Origin: Nannocystaceae bacterium
Lineage (GTDB): Bacteria; Myxococcota_A; Polyangia; Nannocystales; Nannocystaceae
Assembly (NCBI GenBank): GCA_019694555.1
Contig: JAIBBS010000074.1
Coordinates: 1-37,302, forward strand
DNA length: 37,302 nucleotides
Direction of reading: 5' to 3'
The notes under the pieces were generated by a model. It was given only the letters and a program-made list of their open reading frames with translations. It had not been told where the DNA came from and did not search any database. The number at the start of each line of letters is the position of its first letter. The first letter of the stretch is position 1. The position numbers were made by a program, and so were the translations under genes. Of this stretch, positions 28,141 to 37,302 are shown in pieces.

Positions 28141-28194
28141 GCAGGCCGCGAGCGCGCCCCGCCGACGGCGCTGGCACGCGCGGCCGGTCACCGC

Positions 28195-28200
28195 TATCGT
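28195..28200 (+). promoter_or_regulatory. -10-like box of nhaC
   Basis: TATCGT ends 10 bases before GTG 28211, predicting a leader of about three to four bases. A TGGCAC lies at 28172-28177 in the -35 position but matches poorly. Confidence 0.38.
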
Positions 28201-28210
28201 CGCCGCCGCG

Positions 28211-29650
28211 GTGCCCGAAGACCCGGCGCAGACCCCCGAGGCCGCGACGCGGCCGTTCTCCGTGGTCGCGGCGCTCATCCCGGTGCTGGCGCTGGTCGCC
28301 ATGCTGTCGCTGGTGATCCTGGTGCTGCCCAAGCTGCAGCCGGGCTTCGAGGGCACCGGTCACCTGCCGCTGGTCGGCGCGGCTGCGGTCGCGGCGATCG
28401 TCGCGCGGCTGCACGGCCATCGCTGGCCCGCACTCGAGGCCGGCATCGTCGACGCGATCAAGCTGTCGATGGGCGCGGTGCTCATCCTGTGCGTGATCGG
28501 CATGCTCATGGGCACGTGGATCGCCGGCGGCGTGGTGCCGGCGCTGATCCATTGGGGCCTCGAGCTGCTGGCGCCGAGCTACTTCCTGCCGACCGCGTGC
28601 GCGGTGTGTTCGGCGGTGAGCCTGGTCAGCGGCAGCTCGTGGTCGACCGCAGGCACCGTGGGCCTGGCGCTCATCGGCGTGGGCGGTGCGCTCGGCATCG
28701 ACCCGGCGATGACCGCGGGCGCGGTCGTGAGCGGCGCGTACTTCGGCGACAAGCTCTCGCCGATGTCCGACACCACCAACCTCGCGCCGGCGATGGCGGG
28801 CACCGACCTGTTCTCGCACGTGCGCCACATGGTCTACACCACGCTGCCGTCGTGGACGATCGCGATGGTGGTCTACACCGTGCTGGGCCTGGGCATCGAG
28901 GTCACGCCCGGCGCAGGCTCGGTCGCGGCGATCCAGACCGCGTTGTCGGCCAGCTTCGAGCCCAGCCTCGCGCACCTGCTGCCGCCGCTGCTGGTCATCG
29001 TGCTGGTCGCGCGGCGCGTGCCGGCACTGCCGACGCTGCTGCTGGGCGTGGTGCTGGGCGGCGTGCTCGCGGTGGTGGTCGAGGGCGCGAGCGTGGCCGA
29101 GGTCCTGGGCGCCGCGATGAAGGGCTACAAGTCGAGCACCGGCGACGCCGCGGTCGACGAGCTGCTGACCCGCGGCGGGCTCGACAGCATGGCCAGCACC
29201 GTGCTGCTGATCCTGTGCGCGATGAGCTTCGGCGGCGTGATGGAGTCGACCGGCATGCTGCACGTGCTGGCGCGGCAGCTGCTGCGACTGGCCAAGCGCA
29301 CCAGCTCGCTCATCGCCGTCACCGTGCTGACCTCGTGCGGCATGAACGTGGTCGCGGCCGATCAGTACATCTCGATCGTGGTGCCCGGCCGCATGTTCGC
29401 GCGGGCGTACCGCGAACACGGGCTGCACCCCAAGAACCTCTCGCGCGCGCTCGAGGACGGCGGCACGCTGACCTCGCCGATCGTGCCGTGGAACACCTGC
29501 GGCGCGTTCATGGCCGCGACGCTGCTGGTGCCGACCACCGCGTACCTGCCCTACGCGGTGCTCAACTACGTCAACCCGCTGGTGTCGATCACCTTCGCGT
29601 TGCTGGGCATCTCGATCGCGCGCCTGCCGGCGGAGCCGCCCAAGCCCTGA
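28211..29650 (+). CDS. nhaC: Na+/H+ antiporter, NhaC family
   Basis: This inner-membrane secondary transporter exchanges sodium for protons and is built of about 11-12 hydrophobic helices over 479 aa. Family signatures are SGSSWSTAGTVG near residue 140, GAYFGDKLSPMSDTTNLA near residue 178, and the repeat-related second-half segments CGMNVVAADQYISIVVPGRM and LTSPIVPWNTCGAF. All are intact, so it should function. NhaC relatives can also exchange malate/lactate or other ions, so the exact cation is inferred. The GTG start at 28211 places a short polar N terminus before helix 1 and follows a TATCGT box. It is divergent from the deaminase gene and followed by a strong hairpin at 29685-29709. Confidence 0.92.
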   Translation: MPEDPAQTPEAATRPFSVVAALIPVLALVAMLSLVILVLPKLQPGFEGTGHLPLVGAAAVAAIVARLHGHRWPALEAGIVDAIKLSMGAVLILCVIGMLMGTWIAGGVVPALIHWGLELLAPSYFLPTACAVCSAVSLVSGSSWSTAGTVGLALIGVGGALGIDPAMTAGAVVSGAYFGDKLSPMSDTTNLAPAMAGTDLFSHVRHMVYTTLPSWTIAMVVYTVLGLGIEVTPGAGSVAAIQTALSASFEPSLAHLLPPLLVIVLVARRVPALPTLLLGVVLGGVLAVVVEGASVAEVLGAAMKGYKSSTGDAAVDELLTRGGLDSMASTVLLILCAMSFGGVMESTGMLHVLARQLLRLAKRTSSLIAVTVLTSCGMNVVAADQYISIVVPGRMFARAYREHGLHPKNLSRALEDGGTLTSPIVPWNTCGAFMAATLLVPTTAYLPYAVLNYVNPLVSITFALLGISIARLPAEPPKP

Positions 29651-29684
29651 GAGGCGAACGCGTCGCTCCTGCGACTCGGTCTTT

Positions 29685-29709
29685 GGAGAGGAAGCTCCGC
29701 TTCCTCTCC
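29685..29709. terminator. Perfect 11-bp hairpin after nhaC
   Basis: GGAGAGGAAGC (29685-29695) pairs perfectly with GCTTCCTCTCC (29699-29709) over a three-base TCC loop. It lies 34 bases after the nhaC stop in the gap between convergent genes, so it could end transcription from both sides. No T-run follows, so Rho-independent action is not assured. Confidence 0.5.
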
Positions 29710-29734
29710 CCGTGCCCGGCCAAGCCGGTCACGG
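29710..29734. terminator. Second, imperfect hairpin after nhaC
   Basis: CCGTG-C-CCGGC, loop CAA, GCCGG-T-CACGG forms a ten-pair stem with one C/T mismatch directly after the first hairpin. Tandem hairpins between convergent genes suggest termination or mRNA end protection. Confidence 0.4.
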
Positions 29735-29762
29735 GACCCCTCTCTTTCCAGTCGCTGCGCGA

Positions 29763-29824
29763 CGAGAGCCCGTCAGCATTCGCTGCCGGCCTCTCAGTCT
29801 ACCGAGAGCCCGTCAGCATCCGCT
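29763..29824. repeat. 22-bp intergenic direct repeat
   Basis: Two 22-base copies, 29763-29784 and 29803-29824, differ at a single base (position 18, T or C) and begin CGAGAGCCCGTCAGCAT. Their starts are 40 bases apart. CTCTC segments between them can pair with the GAGAG in either copy. No gene is present. The role is unknown. Confidence 0.7.
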
Positions 29825-29834
29825 CGACAGGCGC

Positions 29835-31109
29835 TCAGTCGAAGCCGAGCCCGCAGTCGCCGTCGACGCCGGCGATGCAGCCGTCGCAGGACCAGTCGAA
29901 GTCGTCGAGCAGCACCAGCGTGTCGTAGCTGGCGTCGCCCATGTCGAAGACCGCGACGGTCAGCTCGAGCGACTCGCCGGGCACGGCGGGGCCGTTGGCG
30001 CGGAACCACCCCGTGCCGCCGCCGTCGAGCTCGAAGCCGGTGCCCGCGAGCGCGTCGGCATCGGGCGCGTCGCAGCCGGCCCCGGCGCAGTGCCGCAGCG
30101 CCGCGCAGCCGTCGTCGCCGGCACACAGCGACGTCACCGTGCACGGCTGGCCGTCGACGAAGCACAGGTTGCCGGTATAGGCCTCGCTGCTCGACCACAG
30201 CAGCAACACGTCGTTGTAGGCGCTGCCGACGAACTCGGGGAACTCGACCGAGAAGAACGCGAGGTCGAGGCCGAAGCCGAAGGTGCCCTCGGGCACGAGC
30301 GTGTCGAAGCGCAGCCACGCGAGGTCGTGGGCCGCTGCGCCGCCCTGCGCCCACGGCAGCGCCAGCGTGTCGGAGCAGTCGCCGCTGCCGTCGCAGCCGA
30401 CGAACGGCGTGCCGCCGGCACCATCGTTGCTGCCCGGCGCGGTCGTGACCGGCGAGGGCAACACCGCAGCGTCGGGGTTGTCGTTGTCGGTGTACATCGC
30501 CGCCGGCGTCATCGCGATCGCACCGGCGGGATCGGGCGCTGCGACGTGGCCGGTGGTAATCGCCAAGAAGCGCTCGCCCTCGCGCGGGCGGAAGCGCGGC
30601 TGGCCCAGCTCGTCGAGTGCGGTGCCCAGCTGCGACGCGATCGCCCACGATGCCGCGTCGGGTGCGTGCAGCTCGGCGCCCCACACCGGGATCCGCGTGT
30701 CGTCGTCGCCGGGGCAACCCAGCCCGATCGCGCGCAGCGGATCGAGGGTGTCGCCGTCGCACGGCTGCAGTGCCGCGGGCGCGAGGCAATCGGGCGCGGG
30801 TCCGTCGTCGCCCGCCGGCGCCTCGCCGCCGCTGCTGCTGCCCGCGTCGGGTTCACCGCTGCTGCTGCTGCCGGGGTCCGGCAGCGCGCCGTCGTCGTCG
30901 CCGCCGCTGCTGCTGCTGCCCGCGTCGCCGCTGCTGCTGCCCGCGTCGCCCTGGGGCCCCGCGTCGGGGTCGTCGCCCGGTGCGTCGGTGTCGGCGGACG
31001 GCGCCCGCGGGTGTCCGGCGAGCGCATCGCCGGGCAGGCCCATCACGTCGTGGCACGCCGGCAGGGTCGCGAGGACGAGCACGGCGAGTCGGTGCACGCG
31101 TCGAGTCAT
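29835..31109 (-). CDS. Large surface lipoprotein, choice-of-anchor-L-like
   Basis: This is a 424-aa predicted lipoprotein. The signal peptide ends in TLPAC (Cys19). A roughly 80-residue linker is dominated by Ser-Ser-Ser/Gly and Asp-Ala-Gly blocks. The folded region starts near residue 105 with paired cysteines. It includes ERFLAITTGHVAAPDPAG, FGFGLDLAFFSVEFPEFVG and SAYNDVLLLWSSSEAYTGN, and closes with VAVFDMGDASYDTLVLLDDF followed by a short Cys cluster. The FLAITTG opening, the EFVGSAYND block and the VFDxGDxxYDTLVLLDDF ending are what I associate with myxobacterial surface proteins carrying the 'choice-of-anchor L' domain. Function and ligand are unknown. Start candidates are GTG 31115, GTG 31112 and ATG 31109; the ATG gives the best signal peptide. 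It ends next to the structured intergenic region. Confidence 0.75.
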   Translation of the reverse strand: MTRRVHRLAVLVLATLPACHDVMGLPGDALAGHPRAPSADTDAPGDDPDAGPQGDAGSSSGDAGSSSSGGDDDGALPDPGSSSSGEPDAGSSSGGEAPAGDDGPAPDCLAPAALQPCDGDTLDPLRAIGLGCPGDDDTRIPVWGAELHAPDAASWAIASQLGTALDELGQPRFRPREGERFLAITTGHVAAPDPAGAIAMTPAAMYTDNDNPDAAVLPSPVTTAPGSNDGAGGTPFVGCDGSGDCSDTLALPWAQGGAAAHDLAWLRFDTLVPEGTFGFGLDLAFFSVEFPEFVGSAYNDVLLLWSSSEAYTGNLCFVDGQPCTVTSLCAGDDGCAALRHCAGAGCDAPDADALAGTGFELDGGGTGWFRANGPAVPGESLELTVAVFDMGDASYDTLVLLDDFDWSCDGCIAGVDGDCGLGFD

Positions 31110-31118
31110 CACCACGCC

Positions 31119-31124
31119 AGGCTA
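31119..31124 (-). promoter_or_regulatory. -10-like box of the 29835-31109 lipoprotein
   Basis: On the minus strand, TAGCCT ends 9 bases before ATG 31109. The rest of the 203-base gap up to the VWA gene (31110-31312) shows no gene, only GC-rich sequence with the 13-mer GGGCTCGCGACGG occurring twice. Confidence 0.35.
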
Positions 31125-31312
31125 GTCGCGGGTCCCGGCCGCGGCCGCATGCGATGCGAGCGCACGGGCTCGCGACGGCGCTGCTCAAGCGCTGCGCTCG
31201 GCTGCCGATGGCACCGTGGCGACGTCCCTGCGCCGTGCGGCCGCGCCGCGCTGCGGAGCCGCGAACGCGGCCGCGCCGCGCGCGAGCGCCAGCGGGCTCG
31301 CGACGGGCCGCG

Positions 31313-32533
31313 TCAACCCGCGGGCGGGCAGCCGTAGATCGCGTCGAGCATGCCCGCGCTCGCCAGCGTGTCGCAGGCGCTGCCGCACAGCTGGATCGCA
31401 TCGAAGGGTCCGTCGGGCGCGACCCAGGCCCAGCCGTCCTGCGTCGCGCAGTCGTCGACGCGCGGGATCATCGTGCCGTCGATCGTGATCGTGACGTACT
31501 CGGGGTACTCGGGCGCGGGCGGGCCCAGCGGCACGATGCAGCTGACCACCTGCCCCGCGATCTCCGACAGCGCGGCCTGCAGCTCGAGCTCGTTGGTGGC
31601 GTTGAAGAACTTGTCGTTGCCCGGGCGGGCCTTGCCGCCGGCGAGCGCGACGAAGTTGAGTTCGTCGTGGGTGTTGGCCTCGGGCTGGCCGTCGTCGCCG
31701 GTGCCGAGCAGCTCGTCGACGATGTCGATGCCGACCACGAACGTCGGGATGCCCAGGTCGGTGAAGGCCGAGCCGACCACCTGCGCGACCTCGTTGTCGT
31801 ACTCCTCGAGCAGGCCACAGCCGATGCCCGGGCACTGGCTCTGGTCGGCATCGGCGGCACAGTTGGCCGCGCCGTCGGTGACCAGGATCATCAGCCGGCT
31901 GACCATCGGGTCGAGCGTCGAGAGGTGATCGATCGCCAGCTGCACGCCCGCGGTGGTCGGGGTCGCGCCGCGGATGTCGGTCGCGCCGGCGTCGGGGATG
32001 CCCGCGAGCACGGCTGCCGCGTTCATCGGCGCGACCGGCACGTCGGGGCTGTCGCCGACCACACACGCGGCCGCGCCGAGCTCGTTGGTCGCCTGCTGCG
32101 CGGGGAACAGCGTCGCGCCGAAGTTGATGTCCGCGTCGAAGCCGTTGACGATCGCGTCGACCACGTGCACGAGGCTGTTCCAGCGCGTGACCTCCGGCGT
32201 CGCGCCGTCGGCGTCGTGGTCCCACTGCGTCAGCATGCTGCCGGACTTGTCGAGCACGAGCACGACGTTGGGCGGCTGCGCGGCGATGGTGAAGTCGACC
32301 TCGCCGCAGTTCATGCCCGCGCTGCTGCTCGAGCCGTCGGGCTGCAGCGTGGGATCGTCGGTGGTCGCGTTGCTGCTGCTGCTGCTGCTGCTTTCGCCGG
32401 CGCTCTCGGTCGCGGAGGCGATCGTCGCGGAGGCGGTCAGCGTGGCGCCGTCGGGATCGCGGGGGCCTTCGCCCACGCACGCGGACACCAGCAACGACGG
32501 CAACGACAGCGGCAGAAGACGAACGCAGGCCAT
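31313..32533 (-). CDS. von Willebrand factor A domain lipoprotein
   Basis: This is a 406-aa predicted lipoprotein. The signal peptide ends in LVSAC (Cys19). A Ser/Thr-rich linker includes a run of seven serines. From about residue 77 comes a VWA domain with a complete metal-ion-dependent adhesion site: Asp95-Lys-Ser97-Gly-Ser99 in VLVLDKSGSM, a Thr in TPTTAGVQ, and Asp in ILVTDGAANC. Several cysteines scattered through the domain are probably disulfide-bonded. The last 90 residues form an additional Cys-containing region ending CPPAG. Such proteins bind protein ligands through a metal ion, at the cell surface or in the periplasm. The ligand is unknown. ATG 32533 gives a proper signal peptide. 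It lies 40 bases after the 32574-33452 membrane protein gene, so the two may be co-transcribed; the lipoprotein gene downstream is 203 bases away. Confidence 0.85.
   Translation of the reverse strand: MACVRLLPLSLPSLLVSACVGEGPRDPDGATLTASATIASATESAGESSSSSSSNATTDDPTLQPDGSSSSAGMNCGEVDFTIAAQPPNVVLVLDKSGSMLTQWDHDADGATPEVTRWNSLVHVVDAIVNGFDADINFGATLFPAQQATNELGAAACVVGDSPDVPVAPMNAAAVLAGIPDAGATDIRGATPTTAGVQLAIDHLSTLDPMVSRLMILVTDGAANCAADADQSQCPGIGCGLLEEYDNEVAQVVGSAFTDLGIPTFVVGIDIVDELLGTGDDGQPEANTHDELNFVALAGGKARPGNDKFFNATNELELQAALSEIAGQVVSCIVPLGPPAPEYPEYVTITIDGTMIPRVDDCATQDGWAWVAPDGPFDAIQLCGSACDTLASAGMLDAIYGCPPAG
32372..32392 (-). repeat. (AGC)7 trinucleotide run coding polyserine
   Basis: Seven identical GCT units on the plus strand (AGC on the coding strand) encode Ser7 in the VWA lipoprotein linker. 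Using one codon throughout, it may vary in length by slippage without a frameshift. Shorter (AGC)3-4 runs lie in the neighbouring lipoprotein gene near 30832-30940. Confidence 0.85.
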
Positions 32534-32573
32534 GGTCAGGGCGCGCCCATCGGCGAAGACCGTGCAGGCGGGC

Positions 32574-33452
32574 TCATCGCCAGCGTAGCAGGCCGCGGCC
32601 ACGGCCGCGCGCGCCCAGCCGCACCGTCCACATCAGCCCTGCGGCGCGCGGCAGCACGGCCGCACGCCCGCGCGCACCGGGACCCGCGCCGTCGAGCAGC
32701 AGCGACAACGTGCCGCCGCGCTCCCACGCGCGGTGCCGCTTGCGCCGCACGAGCCCGACACCCAGCAGCGCGCCGCCGGTGATGATCATCAGCCCGCCAT
32801 AGACCACGCGCACCAGCGACAGCGCGTACAGGCCCTTGCACTGATCGTGCGTCGGGCTGGCGCCGATCGACTGCCAGCGCTCGGCGCAGTGCCCCGGCAG
32901 GCTCAGCCACACCATGCTCGCCGCCGACGCGACCGACAGCGTGCCCAGCGGCAGCAGGATCGATCCGGCGATGATCTCGTCGTCGCCATCGGGTGGCTCC
33001 TTGCCCGCCGTGCGGCTGAGATCCCAGTAGCCCCCGACGACGCCGCCGGTGGGTTCGATCGCCGGCGCGGGCCCACCGGGCTGCACGCGGGGCGGCGGCG
33101 GCGGCGACTCGCGGAAGCGTCCGCCCGACGGTGTCTGCGTCGCGCCGGTGTCGGCCTCGGCCTCGGGGACCGCGGCCGCGTCGTCGACGATCGCAGCGTC
33201 GCCGGGCTCGAGCGGCGGCGGCTCCGACGACACCTCCGGCTCCGCGGCCGGCGCGGGCTCGAGCTGCGGCGCGCTGGGCTGCGGTGGCTCGCCCGCGTGC
33301 GCCCGCGGCGAGACCGGCAGCAGCATCGCCGCGATCACGATCGCACAGGTGCCGCGGTGGGCCCCACGCTCGCCGGTGCGCCCGCAATCGCTGCGCACGC
33401 GCGGTGCCGCCGCGACGTCGGCGATCGCATGCGCGCGCTCGGACGGCGTCAT
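32574..33452 (-). CDS. Uncharacterised membrane protein with Pro/Glu-rich exported region
   Basis: This is a 292-aa protein of no recognised family. A hydrophobic stretch at residues 36-47 followed by SPRAHAGEPP looks like a signal peptide with an unusually long n-region. Next comes a Pro/Glu/Ala-rich region to about residue 140. Two transmembrane helices follow, near residues 163-186 and 209-232, the second ending in a basic RRKRHRAW that should face the cytoplasm. Such a layout (Pro-rich exported part plus a paired-helix C-terminal part) occurs in myxobacterial envelope proteins of unknown function. ATG 33452 is chosen because a TACGCT box ends 8 bases before it. It may be the first gene of a unit with the VWA lipoprotein. 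The start could be later, nearer the hydrophobic stretch. Confidence 0.6.
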   Translation of the reverse strand: MTPSERAHAIADVAAAPRVRSDCGRTGERGAHRGTCAIVIAAMLLPVSPRAHAGEPPQPSAPQLEPAPAAEPEVSSEPPPLEPGDAAIVDDAAAVPEAEADTGATQTPSGGRFRESPPPPPRVQPGGPAPAIEPTGGVVGGYWDLSRTAGKEPPDGDDEIIAGSILLPLGTLSVASAASMVWLSLPGHCAERWQSIGASPTHDQCKGLYALSLVRVVYGGLMIITGGALLGVGLVRRKRHRAWERGGTLSLLLDGAGPGARGRAAVLPRAAGLMWTVRLGARGRGRGLLRWR

Positions 33453-33460
33453 CGCGGCGT

Positions 33461-33466
33461 AGCGTA
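33461..33466 (-). promoter_or_regulatory. -10-like box of the 32574-33452 gene
   Basis: On the minus strand, TACGCT ends 8 bases before ATG 33452, matching the arrangement before the deaminase gene. Confidence 0.36.
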
Positions 33467-33525
33467 GCGGATCGGCACCGATCCGGCGCGGCGATCGCTT
33501 CGGCCCGCGCGTCGCAGCGGCGGCG

Positions 33526-33554
33526 CTTGCGGTGCCGCGCAGCCGACCCATCTT
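33526..33554 (+). promoter_or_regulatory. Possible heat-shock (RpoH-type) promoter of clpB
   Basis: CTTGCG (33526-33531) and CCCATCTT (33547-33554) are separated by 15 bases, resembling the CTTGAA and CCCCATNT elements read by heat-shock sigma factors. It would give a leader of about 80 bases. No CIRCE inverted repeat is visible. Support is sequence resemblance only. Confidence 0.35.
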
Positions 33555-33640
33555 CGCAGCCAGGCCAGCGACCGCCGCTGCCGTTGCCCCGCATCCAGGC
33601 GCTGCACCGCGCCGCCGATGCCACCGACTGGAGGCCTGCC

Positions 33641-36286
<2,646 letters not shown>

Positions 36287-36397
36287 CGCCCGCGCGGGCG
36301 CCCCTCGACGCGGCACTCGACCGTCGGCCGGCGACCCGCCGCTCACGCAGCCGCACTGCGCGCCCGTACAGATTCGCCGGGCGCGGCCCTGGGCTGC

Positions 36398-36403
36398 TAC
36401 AAT
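36398..36403 (+). promoter_or_regulatory. -10-like box of the PASTA protein gene
   Basis: TACAAT ends 26 bases before ATG 36430, giving a leader of about 20 bases. It is close to the sigma-70 -10 consensus. TTCGCC 19 bases upstream is a poor -35. Confidence 0.38.
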
Positions 36404-36429
36404 CCCGCGTTGGGCCGAGCACGGCAGCG

Positions 36430-37212
36430 ATGAACGACGCGCTCAAGATGTTCCTCATCGCGCTGATCACCACGATCGCGTCGCAGCTGTTGCTCGGGCC
36501 GTACATCCTCAAGCTGCAAGGGGTGATGCCGATCACCCAGACCTCGGTGGCGCCCAAGGTCGAACAGGGCGCGCCCTCGCCGACCGCCGGCACCGCCGCG
36601 GAGCCGACCAAGCTCGCCGCGCCCAACCTCGAGGGCATCCCCGTCGACGAGGCGCGCGAGCGCTGGCGCGCGAAGGGCATCGAGATCATCGAGGAGGACG
36701 AGCGCGACGGCTCCGGCGCCGCGCCCGGCACGATCCTGCAGCAGCGCCCCGCGCCGGGCGCCGAGCTGGCGACGCGCGAGATCCGGGTCGTCGTGGCCCG
36801 CAAGAGTCAGGACGTCGCCGTGCCCGACGTCGCGGGCAAGTCGGTCGACGATGCGCGCGGCGTGCTCGAGACCGCCGGCTTCGAGGTCCCCGCGCCCACG
36901 CCCGAGGCCTCCGACAAGCCCGCCAACACCGTGCTGCGGCAGACCCCGACCGCAGGCGAGGCGGCGAAGAAGGGCTCGATCGTGCGGCTGGTTATCGCCG
37001 AGCCCGCCGGCATCGAGGTCCCGAAGTTCACCGGCCTGTACCTGGGCAAGGCCAAGAAGGCGATCACGGAGGCCGGCCTCGTGGTCGGCCAGATCCGCCG
37101 CGTCGAGCATGCCGAGCTCGGCCAGGACTACGTGCTCAAGCAGACCCCGGTCGCCGGCGAGAAGGTCCCCCCAGGCACCGAAGTCGAGCTCGTGGTCGTC
37201 GCCCCCAACTAA
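36430..37212 (+). CDS. Membrane-anchored protein with three PASTA domains, no kinase
   Basis: This is a 260-aa protein with one N-terminal transmembrane helix (residues 7-28, starting MFLIALITTIASQLLL) and a Pro/Ala/Thr linker. Three PASTA domains follow, at about residues 63-124, 128-190 and 194-258, each with the VPDVxGxSxxxAxxxLexAG and QxPxAGxxxxxG pattern. The first opens APNLEG and is the most diverged. PASTA domains of Ser/Thr kinases and PBPs bind muropeptides or peptidoglycan. Here there is no kinase or transpeptidase domain, so the protein may be a cell-wall reader or a partner of a separate enzyme. The order clpB then PASTA is loose, with 143 bases between them. Function unknown. 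Confidence 0.85.
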   Translation: MNDALKMFLIALITTIASQLLLGPYILKLQGVMPITQTSVAPKVEQGAPSPTAGTAAEPTKLAAPNLEGIPVDEARERWRAKGIEIIEEDERDGSGAAPGTILQQRPAPGAELATREIRVVVARKSQDVAVPDVAGKSVDDARGVLETAGFEVPAPTPEASDKPANTVLRQTPTAGEAAKKGSIVRLVIAEPAGIEVPKFTGLYLGKAKKAITEAGLVVGQIRRVEHAELGQDYVLKQTPVAGEKVPPGTEVELVVVAPN

Positions 37213-37242
37213 CCCACCGTGGCCCACGTCGCCGCGCGGCCC

Positions 37243-37302
37243 AACGTGAACGTGAACGTGCCCGTGCCCCTGCCCGGCTCCGCTCCCGCTCCGCTCCGCT
37301 CC
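37243..37302. repeat. Simple-sequence DNA at window end
   Basis: Three exact AACGTG units (37243-37260) pass into CCCGTG/CCCCTG-like six-base units and then pyrimidine-rich GCTCC units up to the edge. No gene is seen. The tract is cut by the end of the window. Confidence 0.7.

Overview
The window is about 37 kb of very GC-rich (roughly 70% or more), densely coding bacterial chromosome. Many predicted lipoproteins with Ser/Gly/Thr/Asp-rich linkers after the lipid cysteine, Cys-rich and von Willebrand A lipoproteins, an ECF sigma factor beside uncharacterised membrane genes, and frequent GTG starts suggest a member of the Myxococcota, probably close to Nannocystales/Nannocystaceae. That placement is inference from sequence style, not a marker-gene tree. 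I see no rRNA, tRNA, CRISPR array, insertion sequence, phage or integration site. No stretch longer than about 300 bases lacks a gene.

Layout. 1-4394 (-): topoisomerase IV pair parC-parE. 4528-5899 (+): APS kinase and a histidine phosphatase. 5943-7313 (-): a group-2 sigma-70 factor. 7565-8137 (+): a four-helix membrane protein that looks like a degenerate lipoprotein signal peptidase. 8156-9547 (-): serS. 9671-14423 (+): peptidoglycan genes dacB and ddl, then trpS with a translationally coupled GNAT acetyltransferase. 14456-16057 (+): two lipoproteins. 16067-18955 (-): an ECF sigma factor followed by four overlapping genes (single-pass membrane protein, TPR protein, two paralogous eight-cysteine lipoproteins). 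19012-24074 (+): RsuA-type pseudouridine synthase, a lipoprotein, then a coupled trio of S9 peptidase lipoprotein, small radical-SAM activase-like protein and Lys/Pro-tailed EVE-domain protein. 24082-26939 (-): a long siroheme nitrite/sulfite reductase with a coupled unknown protein. 27098-28126 (-): adenosine-deaminase family enzyme. 28211-29650 (+): NhaC antiporter. 29651-29834: a structured intergenic region with hairpins and a direct repeat. 29835-33452 (-): two surface lipoproteins and a membrane protein. 33641-37212 (+): clpB and a kinase-less PASTA protein, followed by simple-sequence DNA at the edge.

How the genes fit together. Most of the window is housekeeping: DNA topology, translation (serS, trpS, rsuA), peptidoglycan D-Ala metabolism (ddl makes D-Ala-D-Ala, dacB cleaves it), protein quality control (clpB) and parts of sulfur metabolism (cysC and the siroheme reductase, 20 kb apart). 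The least explained part is the ECF-sigma operon ending in paired lipoproteins that share an exactly conserved eight-cysteine spacing.

A recurring feature is a -10-like TAnnnT box 4-14 bases before the start codon of many genes, usually without a Shine-Dalgarno sequence, which implies leaderless or very short-leader mRNAs. I used this pattern, openly, to help choose several starts.
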